DNA of 64,000 nt from NCBI GenBank assembly GCA_021014325.1, contig CM037461.1, positions 8,275,501 to 8,339,500 of the forward strand, written 5' to 3'. The notes beneath the pieces were generated by a model that searched no databases, had not been told where the DNA came from, and worked only from the letters and a program-made list of their open reading frames with translations. Origin of the DNA: Plazaster borealis. Lineage: Eukaryota > Echinodermata > Asteroidea > Forcipulatida > Labidiasteridae. Position numbers and translations under genes: made by a program. Shown piece by piece: positions 44,368-57,631 of the stretch; the stretch's first letter is position 1; each line of letters begins with the position of its first letter.

Positions 44368-46902
44368 CTATTTACCTAGCTTATCTTGAAGATGCACTTC
44401 TTTCCATGGTTGAACGTACATTGAATTCTCACAAGAGCTGTATTTGCCTTGCAGACATGGATTGCAAAAACATGACAGATTTCTTGTTGAAACTATCCCT
44501 CCTCTGATATTTTGGACACAGTGTAGCTTCCTTGTGCCCGGAACTGTCTTGATGGACCTGTTCTGCCTGTCTCTGCAGACATCTTTACATGGTACGTAGA
44601 ACATTATTCTACGAAATGGTACACACGACTATCATCACTGGCTTCTTTGGTGAGGTTGAGATCAATGTATGTATAGAGGGACTTGGGATCGGGAATGCTG
44701 GCAGCTCCCGATTTGACTGCGAGAGAGGCATGGTTTTTCACCACCGCACTTTCCCCATCACTGGCTCCTTTCCCATGCCGTGTGCCAGAGTAGTTGTGCT
44801 GGAGATTGAAGCCGAAGTCTTCTGTCGAGTAGCTGATATCTGAAATGGGACCCTTGGATTTGTACTGGCAACTACACCCGTCCGAAAATCTGTAAAATGT
44901 TGAGATCTGCTGATTTCTTCTTGTCAAGAGATGATTAGCGACAACCCCATGGAACGCATTTACAAGATGGTAGTCGTGGTTGAGGTCATCACTAACCATT
45001 ATGCATGACTCTGTGACTAATTTGGAGCACTGCTTACAGTGGTAGTAAGTGATGATAGGGTGTACAGTGGTTGAGTCGTGGGCGTAGTATGCACTTTGGA
45101 CTTCTCGCTGGAACCCACATTTGTAGTTTTCTGCAAAGTCCAGCACTGCCAGAACTTCATCATTTTGAAGGTTCTTCTGCAGCTGGCATTGTTGTTTATG
45201 CTGCCAGTCTTTATTGAAGAGATGCTCTGAGAATGGATGGGCCTCCTCCTTCAATTCCTTCATAAACTCATCAGGGGTGCCAGATTTCTCCACAAGTGCT
45301 CTCTTTTTGACGACTTTTGTTCCTTGTTTGCTGTGACAGATTGAAGTGATTATTTCCCAACACTTCCATTTAACTTGGCTGCTTGGCTGAGAAAGCAGTG
45401 GGGCTACCTTGGTGTCTATCAGGTTAATACCACATCTGTTACACTCACGTCTTATGCATGATGGGTCGTGGAATTCCAAATCTTCTGGTTTGGGGCACAT
45501 GGTGCTAGTAGATAGGTGGTATACATCTTTATATGTTCCAGGGTGCTGCCCATTCATGCTGTCGATTTTCAGTTGAATATTCTCGCAATATTCACAAAGG
45601 CACCCAATGTATTTGGCTTCAGACTTTGTCTTTACATGAGTGGGACGCTGCTTGTAAAATACTGCGGCAGATACTTGGTGATCTTGGTTGAGCTTGTTGT
45701 ATTTTTTGTGTAAGTTCTGGATAGTATCTTCCATTATGTGGCGTGGTTTTCCAGATTTCTTGCTGACAAACTTTTTGTCTGGAAGTTTGCAGGAGTTTTC
45801 TTCATAGAACTTGTGAATCAAACTCACTGTTGCAGAGTAAGTTTTTTTGCGACCAGCCTGTTGCCTCTTTGCTTTTTGAAGCAGTTTCCGGCTCACGTTG
45901 AAACCTGTACAGGCAGCACGCTGAAGATTCCACTTTTTCAGTTGAGATACAGATGTTACAAGACTTTTTCTTCTGGCAGAGTGTCTTGGAGCTTTTAGGC
46001 TTGTAGCAACTACTTCCATGACTCCATCCGCTAAGGTTCGCTGCTGATGGAATTCCCTTGATTTTGTCAACATCACGCCTGCATTTTTTAGTAATGCCGC
46101 CTTCCTTGGTGATGATTTACTTATTAGTTGTACCGTTGTGCTAACAAAATGTGACCTTCTCTTCGGCATGGCTACTTTTGCACGCTGCAAACTCTTCCTT
46201 TTGGCACTGCTGGATCGCAAATCAGCAGCATCTTCATCAAGCTGCTCACTTTGTTCATTCAAAGCTTTTGCTGTCTTGTCTAGTTCTCTGTCTTTTGCAC
46301 TCAGAAGGTCTGCCATTTCATTTAACTTCCTTTCCTTCTCTTCTAATTTGTTTTTCTTTTCTTGCAAAGCTTTTTCTTTTTCATCTGCCTTGTGTTGTTG
46401 GTATCTGTGACGTCTCTTAGCATTATGTTGCATCTGTTGTTCATGTGTCATCTTAGCCCGCTGTTTTTGCTTTTTGGTTCTTTCTTTTTCCTTCTGTTTC
46501 TCATGCTCTTTTCTTGTCACTGGTTTGATTTTTTTGCCATTTTTTGGTTGCTTCCTTCTGAGCTTGCCTTTTCCTTTCATTCAATTTATTCATCCTCTTT
46601 CTGCAGCTTTCATTGTATCTGCGTTTTCGCTCCATCCATTTTTCAGCTTCTTCTTTCTCGAATTTAGACAGGTTTCTTTGTTTTAATTTGACTTCAGCTA
46701 TAGTCATCTCTAGCCTGTATAGCCTACTGTACTTTTTCGAATCTTCTTGACCTTTTTTGTACATCTCGGTATTTGTCATTTTTTGTTTGTTTCTCCAATT
46801 TTGTGTTTTTGAGACAGTGGCCACGGACTGGATGCTTGAATTTTTGGAACCATGTTGATCCCTTATAAATCCACGAAGCTTGATTTTGAATGGCACTGGC
46901 AT
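44368..46902 (-). pseudogene. Gene D, right copy: paralogue of the gene A transposase
   Basis: Inverted copy of 34531-36999, extending about 60 bp past the point where the left copy meets the gap. The N-terminal part is open 46902-46501, then one extra A in an A-run near 46545 shifts frame. The main part, 46580-44604, is open for 658 codons and includes DFAENYKCG, FSDGCSCQYKSK and HGKGASDGESAVVK. A shared frameshift near 44610 precedes the CFCNPCLQGKYSSCE cluster. The last open codons end LQDKLG at a phase-1 donor (AG|GTAAAT, about 44388), the same exon 1 boundary as in gene A. Each arm is intact where the other is broken over the basic N-terminal part. Confidence 0.72.
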
Positions 46903-47540
46903 TGCTTCCCTGTAATTAACAGGAAACGTTTGACAGATTAAATTTTTATGAAAGTTTTAAGAAACCCAATAATTTTTTAATATTGTTTTTCGTGTTCCCA
47001 CCAGATGCCTTTTTCACGGCTGTCTCAATATTTATTGCTATAATGTATGAAAATTTACAATATAAATAAATAAAATACAATATATCCATGGATGAGTTAA
47101 TAAACCAATTAGGCCTTATTAAAAAAAAACCTGTAATTAACAGGAATTGTATTACAGATTCAATTTTTATGAAAGATTGAGAAATCCCAATAATTTTGTT
47201 ATATTGTTTTTCTTGTTCCCGCCAGCTTCCTTTTTCACGACTGTCTCAATATTTATTGTTAATGTATGAAAATTAACAATATATCCATGGATGGTGAGTG
47301 AATAAACCAATTAGGCCTAATTTAAAAAAAAAATGTTAAAACAGGAGATGTATGACAGATTATATTTTTGTGAAAGTAATGTAGAAACCCAATAATTTTG
47401 TTTAAAAGAATTGTCTTGTTCCCGCCAGCTTACTTTTTCACAACTGTTTCAATATTTATTTTTAGTGTATGAAAATTAACATAAATATCCATGAGTTAAT
47501 AAACTAATAATAAGTAGGCCTAAGGCCTTATTAAAAAAAT
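46903..47540 (-). repeat. Right-arm copy of the tandem units upstream of gene D
   Basis: Mirror of 33920-34525: three units with CCTGTAATTAACAGG, GGCGGGAA-type and TTAGGCCT-type segments. Confidence 0.6.
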
Positions 47541-49523
47541 AAAAAAAAGAGATAGGTCAAACCTTTAGAAGGATGTTTTGTATTCAATTTTAAGGGTAGA
47601 GATTATTTTATTATCGGTCTTATTACAATGGAACGCAAAATATTGTATGTAATTTCTACTATGATGTTCATAATTTCATCACACAACGTAAATGTGAAAG
47701 ACCAACCGCGCGATATCAACTGCGAATTCAACGCCCCGCTTCGCCCCCATTTACATGTAAATCACACGTTCTTCAACACGTAGTGGCATTTTCGCCCCCG
47801 ACATAACTCGAACCCTCTAACTTCATTACCGCGCCGAAAAGCAGTGTTTAATTTCGCCGTGTACGAGGATGAAGCTGATTGCGGACGTCACGGTACTAAC
47901 AATCCGCTTACGATAGAATTGGTGTCCCAGGGTTTCATTTTACGTTGTGTGAATAATCGTAGAAAATCAACTATTTTAACTCATAACCACTCGTTTACTT
48001 CGACAAAACTTCATGCTTGAAATAAATATTGACATGTAGAAATCATTTGTTTGACTAATTGTGGATAGTTATTTTGATAAAACTCATAAAAGTCACATAA
48101 TCATTTTTTCGTAAACTTGGTACACAACAATTCCCGCGTCCCAAATGTTGTTTGGTTTTGATGAACGGAAGTTCTTGAGCCGCATCAATGTCCCAACTCA
48201 TTGATTTTTTTTCAAACTGATTCATTTAATTAAGATCAACAAATTTACAATAAAATAAGTATAAAGATTGATATTGTTACCTTCGATTCTTCGTCAAATG
48301 CGGATCACAGCGTAAACTTTGAAGCTTGCGTAAATTAAGGGACACCAGAAATAATGTAGTTATAATTTTTGGAGGAAAACGGCGCGACAAGAAAAGTTTT
48401 AGCCTGTTGTAGACGGGTGCATCCGGGACCTTTTCATCTCAACACACGATCCGCTAGGTGCCGCGGGATGTCCTCGGCGTCTCCAGAATATTTCATTCGT
48501 AAATAAATTTTGGGACACCAAATTTTCATCTGAAACTAAAGTTCTAGATTTTCAAGACATTTTGTCACAGGGCTTTCATATAACTTCCTGTCAGTTTTCA
48601 GAATTAAAAATGTAATAAAAAGAACGCCAGTTAAATCAACAGCCATCTGCCACATAGATGTTACAGCACGGGAAACCCCCCAATTTCATGCGTTAATCTC
48701 GGGACACGATTATTTACGTTGTGATAATTTTTTTTTTTTTTACAAAAAAATAATTATGGCGATGCAGCAAAAAACAAAAACAAACAAGTTTTGATAGTGA
48801 CTCTTGATGTTTCTTTTATATGACATTTTAAAACAAACTCAAAACAACCAAGGCAATTTTAACTACTTCAAAACATTTATACTTTGCATGTCACACACAA
48901 ATAAGAAAAAATAGGGGGACACGATCAATAATTTTGGCTCATAGGTAATTTTTTTTATTTTTTTATTTTTTTTTTTTTAAGATTAAATTTCATGATAGTA
49001 TACCTTGATAACTGGGCAATAGAAATATCAATATGAAAATCCTATATATAATTCAACTAAGATGATAAACCATTATTTTTTAGATCATATAACAAAACCA
49101 CAACTGGCCTCCATAAAAAAATAATAACCCATTTTCGTCTGCTGCTCAACTCTGATCCAGCGCCATTTTAATGCCATCCTCTTTCCAATAGATAACCAAA
49201 ATCGCACCACAATACTTTCCTAAGACCGTACTGTAATTACAAACTGTATGGGGACGAGAGCTCACTAACTATGAACACGAGGTTGGCGGCACAGTCCACA
49301 GAGACTGGTACTCAAGGTTACATATTGAACAAATGGCTTTCGCGAGAGAGGGCACTTGACCTTTTTTATTTTGGCATCTCTTAATGTTGGATTCTCTCGT
49401 AAAAAATATCACTTTTGCCGGGGAAATTTGTTATACACCAACCGGATTATTAATAACTACATATGCACAAAAAGCAACATGTCAACAAATTTGGGGGAGC
49501 AAATAGTGTAAAGTAAAATTGTT
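47541..49523. other. Right-arm copy of the GTGTCCC-motif region
   Basis: Mirror of 31942-33900 with few differences, mainly poly-A/T length (about 48952-48980). No gene is seen. Confidence 0.5.
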
Positions 49524-52500
49524 TTAAAGCCATTTTGGCACTGTGGAGCTTAGACTAATGGTAGTTTGAGCAGATTTCCCCTCCCCTACTGAAGTTGCAG
49601 CATCAATAAACTTGTACAAGTGATCCCTTAAGACTGCCCATGGTTTAGATTTGCCCTGTTCTGTGAAATTGAACTTTTTATCACCTTCAACAAACTGATT
49701 AAAAACAACCCGTCTGAATTTGATCTGATTTTTACATGCATTGTGTCGCTCCCGGTCACTTTCACATTGGTTCATTTTTTTGTTAACCTTTTCTCTAGTT
49801 TGCCAAAGACCTGCATCAATAATTAAACATGTTAAATCCTCCTTGCGTTTTTTGAGCTGTTTACTTTTCTCCAGTTGTTGTTGCTTCTCTGTCTGTTTCT
49901 TCACCAGCTCTTTGTGGCGCTGTCTTTCCCTTTCCATGACCTTTTTATGTAATTCCTCAGTTGGAGTACCCATAACATCATTTATCATTTATTGTTTTTG
50001 TGAAGGTGATAGAGACGCTAAATATTCATCAGTTTTATTAAAAACAAACATTACTTGGGCTTCGTTAGTTATTGAAGAGGAGTTTGTACGTCTATTTATC
50101 AAATACCCGAGATAGCCAAAAATACGTTCAGGAAACTTATTATGCTTAGGAGTTGATTTTGTCTGACTGCGAAAAACTGAGTCATCCTTACAATTGTTAA
50201 GCTGTCCACCTGGAAGATAATCTAACATGACCCTTGATAATAGTTGTTGCAGAGTTGTTAATGTGTGCTTCATCATACTTAGTGTTATATTGTCATGTTC
50301 CCATTGGCGAGCTAGAGATGTGTAAACTTCGTCCTTACTTATTAAATCATTTGGAAAATAGAAACTTTCACCACTGATAAATTGCCCAAGGTTTACGTCG
50401 GATGTTGAGATTTCTTCTGTAAACTGATGTAAATTACTGTATACATCACACATGTCTAGAATATGGCAAGTTGTTTCTGTTACTCTCCATAGGGGTGCAG
50501 TTATCATTTTATTTAGTATACCAAGTACTTTACATCCAGCAAGAAATAGTGGACTTGGATGTCTGCATGTACTGCGTTAAGAAGCCCATTGTGTGGAAGA
50601 AATCAAATATATAATCCTTCATGTGAAACACACACCCCCCAGTAGAAAAACAATATTAAATCTATTGCCACGGAAATTTTGTAGGTAACGTTTTGATATT
50701 CCAATGTTGTTTAAGAATGTGTTCCACGATCTGAAGCATCCACTTTTTTCATCTGCTCCTCTTCCCAAAGCTTTACACGCTGTCCTAACTAGTCTAACGG
50801 TACCACTATCATTACTTATTACAGTTACTCCCTGGGTTGCACTAGCCCCTCCCTACATTTTTACCTTCTAGATATAAATTCTCAAATTTCTTAAATGATG
50901 CTGAAATAGCCTCAGCCATAGAAACTAATAGATGAAGACCGCAGAAAAAAGTTGTTCATTTCAATTAGTTTACATTGTGCTACCTTACTAAGTGAGTGCC
51001 AGTTTTCTTGAATTTTTTGAAGGCATGACTCTCTGTACGATTTAAGAAGACTGTTGAATTTTGATTCTGTTGCAGCACGATCACTCATTGTGTTTTTTAT
51101 CTGACACAAAATCTGTGTACCTACATTACTTGTATCATCGTTGCAAATATCAGTTATGTCATCCAAGATTACTTTCAATGTTGTCAATGTATCATCTGCA
51201 CTTTTAGAAATCATTTCTCTTAATCCCAATACATAGTTATTATCATTATTATCTGCTAAAGTATAGGTCATGTAGATGTCGCCTTGTTTTGGTGTTTCAT
51301 CAGTTGAGAGTGTTAAGTTTGGTTTAGTCGATAGTTGGTTGATCTGTTTCTGGGAAATTAACAATCTTTCATCATTCATGTGTGAAACTGTCCTCCCCGT
51401 TGGTAGTGAATCTGCAGTTTTCCCCATCATGTCTAGTACAGCTTGTATTACGAGTCCCACATTATCAAAACTAACATGTAAAGAAAGTAGCCTGTTTACA
51501 CAAATCCTAGCTTGGGGGGTAAAACAGAAATGTCCCTCATCATTTGTACCAGTTAGAAAACGAGTGTTTGATTTGTCAAGATTACAATAAAGTTGATCTT
51601 TTATGCTAGCATTTTCTTCCCGAAGATGGTGTGTTGATTCCTTAAGCATTGTGTTCTCTTCCTCAAGTATAGTTAACCTTGATTCACATGCAGCTACATA
51701 AGCGAAGTCAGAGTGGGACATTTTATCAGTATTTGAGACAATTTTTCTTTTCTTGCGTTGTAGTGTTTTCAATTTACATTCTTGAAACTTAACCGTTTTC
51801 TTTAGATTAGTTTTTTTACGTTTCTGCTCTAGGATCTGTCTGCGATGTCGGTTTTCCCTACGGCTCTGGACACGAACTTGGTGGGGGGATGGTCTAGTCT
51901 TCAGGATTTCATTATCAAGCTTAAGGACATCAACTTCTTTAATTAAACTTTCATTAACCCTCTTGAGAACATCACAATTTGAACAAGAAGAATTAGTACA
52001 TTTGTTTACCGTGTCTAAGTTATCAAACTTTGCCTTGGGAAGTACATATTCAGACTCTTCCCAGTCTCTAATTTTTTCTGGAGCTGTACTGATATTTTTG
52101 TTTAGATTCATTCTTATTTTACTAAGAGTAGACCATTGTGATTGCAAGGTGCCATTACATGGAAGTTGAGTAGGGTCAGTGCTAAGTAAGTATGTCAGCC
52201 ATTGTTTGACGTCGGCCCAGGTTATAGTTGTGTCTTTTTTCTTGAGTTGAAGCAATTGGCAGATGTGGATGTTGAGTAGTGCGAGAGGTTTTTCTTGAAG
52301 TTCAACGCGAGACTTTAGCTGATCAAGTTGCTGTGATGAAAAGGCAGGCCCTGGGTTCGACTCTATATCGCCGCAAACTAGCAAGTGTAATTGTTGAAGG
52401 AAGAGTGAGGGAATTTGATGTACTAACCAATCGTGATGGATGTCCGATGGGTGTAGATAATTATTGAAGTAGAGTTGGAAACTACTTGTTTGTATTTCTA

Positions 52501-52747
52501 TTTCTTGCGATGAAATCGGATGATGAGTTGACAAGAAATGACAAACCAGCATGGTCAGGAGAATGCAGGCTAAAAGGATTGGAGGATTAGCATCATTGCT
52601 ACTATCATGCCATTCTTGAAAACCCAAAGACTTCCTTGATCTCTTTGAGGATGGCATTTTGAATTTTCCAATCCTTGCTCGCCATGATTCTAATGACACC
52701 CCCATGGCTGGCTGATGTGAAGATTGGGCAAGCTTCAATGGGAACAA
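49524..52747 (-). pseudogene. Gene C, right copy: leader-2A-transposase-like protein
   Basis: The first 600 or so codons (52747-50912) are open. Order: basic leader; hydrophobic segment PPILLACILLTMLVC (codons 55-69); LLVCGDIESNPGP (2A, ends codon 134); an alpha-helical region; a CxxC pair and coiled coils (about 250-400); then LSTDETPKQGD, LGLREM and NTMSDRAATES. After breaks near 50930-50510 the gene resumes at 50507-49989 (PGGQLN, TKSTPKHNKFPERIFGYL) and 49988-49524, a basic coiled coil (KVMERERQRHKELVKKQ). STDE, SDR and ER residues in conserved contexts suggest an RNase H-fold, hAT-like transposase; I know the family as a repeated, uncharacterised metazoan protein but cannot name a superfamily. 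If 2A works, leader and enzyme are released separately. Confidence 0.65.
52346..52372 (-). other. Canonical 2A motif GDIESNPGP in gene C
   Basis: Codons 126-134 of the right copy of gene C read GDIESNPGP, a full match to D(V/I)ExNPGP preceded by G, the ribosome-skipping consensus. It follows a Leu-rich stretch (FLQQLHLLVC). In the left arm the same site (about 29108) has a 10-bp deletion. Confidence 0.85.
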
Positions 52748-53793
52748 GAAAATTCATGATTATTTGTCAACTTAAAATAACCACAAGAAGAACTTTTGGA
52801 GGTAGTGTTTAATTTTGTTTGTAAAATTACATCAAGTATTGTTTACAATACAAGAAATAGAAAAACATTGTAGTTTCCTCAAAAATTGAAAAAAATATAA
52901 CTTTAAAAATTAACTAAAAGTAAAAAGAAAAGCAAATAGTTACCTGTTGCAGATGTGCTTCTCAAAACCAATAATAGGCACTAGAGCCACAAACTTCAAG
53001 TAGAAACAAGTGATAACAACCAAAACAAACCAAACAAAAAGGAAAAGTACTGATGCTTTTTAGTTAAATAAAATGGTTTATTTTTCTCAAAACAGGAAAA
53101 CAATTTCTCAATATTACAACACAAATTTCATTTAAAAATTATTTCTGTAAACAAACTTACTTTGAAAATAGTAACAATATAATTAAAACTAGATCGAAAT
53201 ACATTTTTGAGGAACTAAAATAAAAAACGGAAATTTAAACCAATCACTGCAAAATCATCAATTTAAAACGACACTGAAGTGTGACAATGTCCTTGCACTG
53301 AACACCCCGTCAACAGTGCGAGACCGTACACGCACAGCACGTGTTGACTGTGCATAGAGCAAAAAGTCCCCACGGCCGCCACTCGGCAAATCACGCTCCG
53401 TTAAATCACGTTCCGCAAAAATCCGCGAATCCTTCCATCGTCAATTCAAAACTTTTCTAGATGTTAAAAGCCCACAAAGTCCAAAAATGATACCGACTGT
53501 CACCGACAGGGACAGAAATCCATGTAAACATCGTTTTTAAAGACTGACCTTGCGGGAGACTGGTTTTTGAAGGAAATCTCCGGCGAAACTTCCCGAACGG
53601 ATATAAAGCGGTCGTAAACCCTTGTCGGCTGGCTAACCAGTGTTGATTTCAATGAAACATCGTTTACACAGAGCTATAACTAGGGTCAAACCGGTTTGAA
53701 CCGGTTCTCTGACGCCGCGACCAAACGGTTATACACATTTGTTTACATGCGCAGACGCGCTGCGCAGTAGCCAAATTTCCGTCCCTAATAAAA
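52748..53793 (-). other. 5' region of gene C, right copy
   Basis: Mirror of 27690-28727, with the same CpG-containing stretch and donor-like site. No gene is seen. Confidence 0.35.
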
Positions 53794-53923
53794 GTTATCA
53801 CACAAGCGCGAGTGGAATACGGAAAAATATAGCGCTTCTGCGTCCCATATCGAACGAGGCCGTTGGATATGGGACTCAGAAGCGCTATATTTTTCCGTAT
53901 TCCACGAGCCCGCGTGTGATAAC
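53794..53923. mobile_element. Hairpin MITE 2, right copy
   Basis: Mirror of 27559-27688, with the same near-perfect 60-bp arms. Confidence 0.8.
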
Positions 53924-54017
53924 GGATTTATCTTCCAGCCTAGTATATGTAAGTCAACCAACCTCTTAAAGAAACAAAGAAACAAATAATGCGGGGCGTG
54001 ACGCATTGACACTCTCA

Positions 54018-54163
54018 ATAGACTGTGCAAGTCTCGTGCGTATTTGAACATTGGGACCCGCTAAAGCGCGTGAGTTTGTTTCCTTCACACGTTAAAGCAT
54101 TGTACGTGGGACCAAAGTGGTCCCAAAAATGTTCGAATACGCACGAGACTTGCACGGTCTATA
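54018..54163. mobile_element. Hairpin MITE 1, right copy
   Basis: Mirror of 27319-27464 (GACTGTGCAAGTCTCGTGCG ... CGCACGAGACTTGCACGGTC). From 54164 to about 54650 no gene is seen. Confidence 0.7.
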
Positions 54164-54651
54164 CGCAGAGTGCAATATAAAAACTCTAGATTCTAGACGT
54201 TCGTTAAGCAAGTTTGGTATAGTCTAAATAAAAACAGTCGGTTGTGTAACTGTTGTGTAAAAAGTATTTAATAATTTATTGAAATTATATTATTTACATT
54301 TTACTAGGCCTAGCTAAAGTTCAATAAATAATCGTCGAAATGTGCAAGTGAAACTTAGCTTTAGTGTTTTAATTATCCACCGTAGTGCTTCTAGTAGCTT
54401 GAGCATGGCTTGAATAACTTTTAAAAACGTAACCACTGTTGCTGTGTGTATTCATCAAAACAAACTGTGCGAGCGCCGCCATGTTTGTTTAGATGGTTTT
54501 GAGAAAACGATTGGTGGTGCTAGACGGTTTGTTTATCACACCGTAATTATAACACGGCAGGGATAAATCATTCGGGCGTCTACTTTACTTGTGTAAGTTT
54601 AGAGAATGAAAAACTATTAAACATTTGAAGATGTGTTGATTATACCATAAC

Positions 54652-55891
54652 ATATTGCATATAGGTTTCTTCTATTATTTATTTACCTTTGTATCATGTT
54701 CTAGATCAACTCTTTCCAATAAGTGTACAATTCACTTTCGTGTAAAGCGATACCGTCTATAAATTTCGTCATCCGTTAAGGAATCAAGGGGGCATCTTCT
54801 ATCTCTAAATAACCTTTCTCGGTGTAATGCCCGCCCGGCTTCTCTGTCTAGCAGAAGCATCAATGCCATTTTGTGGCTCACATCGTAAGTTAAGAAGACC
54901 CAAAGGGTCGTCGTAAGTTACGATGCATTATAGCTCGTTGTCATGGAATTTGCAACGTATTGAATGCATCGTAATTTTCATGAAACCGATGATAAAGCGC
55001 ATCGCAAGTTTACGATGCGTATACATCGTAACTTAAGATGCGACGCATCGCAGGGCTTCGTGAAATCGACCCCTGCCCCCGATTTCACGAAGCACTGCGA
55101 CGCGTCGTAAACGCAAGATACAACCGGTTACACGTCTTAAGTTGCGATGCGTATTAAAACGATTTCATCAGAGTTACGATGCGTCAGATACGTCGCAAGT
55201 TCCTTGACTACGAGGAAGAACACGTCGTAAGTTTCGACTACCCAAGGGTCGTCTTAAGAAAGTGATGTTTCATTTGATAACGCGCAAATGCTTAAATGGC
55301 GTTGATGCTGCTTGCTAATTAAAAAGCCGGAAGAGCGTTGCGTAGAGAGAGACTGTTTAGCGACCGAACTAACCCTCTCGACAGTCTCTGATGATGAAAT
55401 ATTTTGTCGGTATAGATTTACCATGGACAAGGTATTTATCACATCTTGGAGAGTGTTTATGGAGACATTGAACGTGTCACAAGGGTAAGCTTTTAAATGT
55501 TCAATGCTGGCCACTGTTATTTTATTGGGTAAAATTTTCATTAGACCTAAATAAAATAATGTTTGGGTGATGGGGGGGGGGTGGGGTTTGCAACGTCCAT
55601 GGTGCTTGGAGGCGGTACTGAGTGACTGCCATCTTGAATGACCTACATGTATACACGACTGTTTCATGACCAAGTTGTATACAACACAAAACAGCCACAC
55701 AACTTTAGCAATTACTTGTCCAAAGGGTTGTTTTATTAAGAGTGAAAATGGTTTTTTGAGTTGCGACTCGTCGCGCTTACGACATGTATGGTGAAACGGA
55801 ATGTAGAACTCGCCGCAGCCGCGACGTGTCTTAGGTGTGCGACGCATCGCAAACCATACGAACCATTGCGATGAGTTTCGTGAAATGGGGG
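54652..55891. mobile_element. Head-to-head Harbinger remnants, right copy
   Basis: Mirror of 25591-26830. Remnant B (transposase fragment on minus) is at about 54652-55075 and remnant A (fragment on plus, about 55290-55490, RYRFTMDKVF) at 55076-55891. They meet at GTGAAATCGACCCCTGCCCC (55061-55080). Confidence 0.6.
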
Positions 55892-56292
55892 GCTGGACAC
55901 TTGGGTTTGAAAGCAAACATTCGTACTTTAAGAAGTGTGCTCGGATGCTTCAAAATTTCAAGAATATATGCTCAACCCTAGCTGAAAGACATCAGCTACT
56001 CCAAGCATATCTGGGTAAAGGAAGTATTTTCCCTCCAGATGTGCAAGTACAAAATGCCACTGCTTTTCTGTCGTCTACTTACAATATTGACATTCAAGAA
56101 GCTGTTTCTGGCTTGGATTTCAATCCAATTGAAACATGTGAATCTCGTTCTGTTACATACAAAGGGACAACTTACTGCAAAGGGCTTTATGTGGTCATTC
56201 AAGCAGATCGGATAAATGTCGTGTTTGGCCGAATTGTTTTTATTGTAGTTAAAGGTGTTCAAGTTTATTGTAAACGAGAACTGTCAATCTGA
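55892..56292 (+). pseudogene. C-terminal fragment of repeat-type protein family, right copy
   Basis: Mirror of 25190-25590, differing by one residue (INVVFG here, INVMFG left). The first 17 codons of the open frame, upstream of 55892, are Harbinger terminal-repeat sequence. The true homology begins at WTLGFESKHSYF. Confidence 0.6.
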
Positions 56293-56369
56293 GTATATTT
56301 CTGATTTGGGAGTATATGGACAAACAGTGCTACCTTTGCATCATGCTCTCTCATGTATAGACATAGAAC

Positions 56370-56565
56370 ATGGAGGAGCTGAGGAATAATATTGAGGCAA
56401 CCCTACCCTCATTGTCTAATGAGTTTCTGGAGAAGCTTCTAACTTGCTTGACTGATGCTGGAGTGGAAACATTTAGTGATCTTCCATATGTACAGGAAGC
56501 TGACTTGGAAGTCTGTCTGCGGCCGGTACAGATTCGGAAATTACTCCAAGCATGGGGAATTAAAA
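56370..56565 (+). pseudogene. SAM-type first exon of SAMD3-like gene, right copy
   Basis: Same translation as 24916-25111. It begins 78 bp after the stop of the preceding fragment, with donor A|GTAAAC at 56565. From 56700 to 57440 no resolved exon is seen; a proline-rich frame (SATQPHELPESPSTSS) at about 57390-57440 may be part of the gene. Confidence 0.55.
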
Positions 56566-57444
56566 GTAAACTATTTTCTTTTGAAGTAGTGGTGGGCTAT
56601 AAACTTAATTGTGATGTTTTAACAAGCTTAGGGTACGGTCCCTCAGCTGCCTTAATGCAGTATCTTGGCCCGATCATTCTGACACCTTTTTAATCTGTTA
56701 AAAAATGTATGTGTGGTCCAAAACATATGAAAAGGGGGGGGGGGAGGACGGAGGGAAATTTTGCTACCTGCATTAGTCGAAATAAGTATTTTGTCCTCTG
56801 GAGTCACATCAGTGAATGTTTTTGAGCCCCAATAGTCCGTGGATGTGTACAAAATGTGCACTTAACCATACAGTTCAAACACCAAACAAAGCCTTGGGGC
56901 TTATGGTCGAAAAAAAATACCCCCACGTGGAAACTTTTGTACACTTTTGAATGTATCCACCCCCACCCATATGAGGGTAAGAAAAAAAGGTATTAAGTGC
57001 TTTAAGCTTGTTGAAGTATTCTTGACTGATCCTGGAGTTTCAAAAATTGTATACGGAAATGCATAATGACTTCTTAGCCATGCGGAAAGTGAAATTTCTT
57101 GGATAGTTGCGTACCTTGTTTTTTAATTGGCTCCACATGTGGCATATTTGTTAAAAATCAAACTGAACATACCAATCTTTAGGCTTTTATCAAAAGGTGC
57201 AAATTTGTGTTTGAAAGAGCTTATACGCTGGACTATAAACAAAAATCAATTGTTGAATTAAACAAAGTTACCCCCTTATTTGTGAAAATAATTGTTGGAA
57301 CTTCTAGCTCAGTTAAGTTATTTTTAATGTATTTTATTCATTTTGTTTTTATTCATTTTATTTTTATTTATTCATTTTTGTTTTTTCCGAATCTGCTACT
57401 CAACCTCATGAACTTCCAGAATCACCATCCACTTCTTCCCCCAG

Positions 57445-57631
57445 GCTACGAGTGATCCACCTTCAGTCCCACACACCCTTAATCAGCTGAGCTCTGGATT
57501 CAGAAAAAGTCTGAAAAATAAAACCAGGCCACACCCAGCTGATCGAAGGGCCATGGTTAGAACTGTAATTGTAGAAGCTGTTAAAATTCGCTCTCACCCT
57601 CTGTGGAAGGCCTGTGAAGCTATTACGAGAA
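57445..57631 (+). pseudogene. SAMD3-like exon cut by the Sola-like element, right copy
   Basis: Mirror of 23855-24037. It reads to ACEAITR and is interrupted at 57631 by GGGTCTGTCC, the transposon terminus; the duplicated target AGAA is 57628-57631. The other side lies beyond the window. Confidence 0.6.

Noticed and set aside
46138..46686. Open plus-strand frames encoding Leu/Phe/Ser-rich, membrane-like peptides
   Set aside because: They are antisense shadows of the Lys/Arg/Glu-rich coiled-coil N terminus of gene D; the same occurs at 34747-35292, 18602-18859 and 62605-62862.
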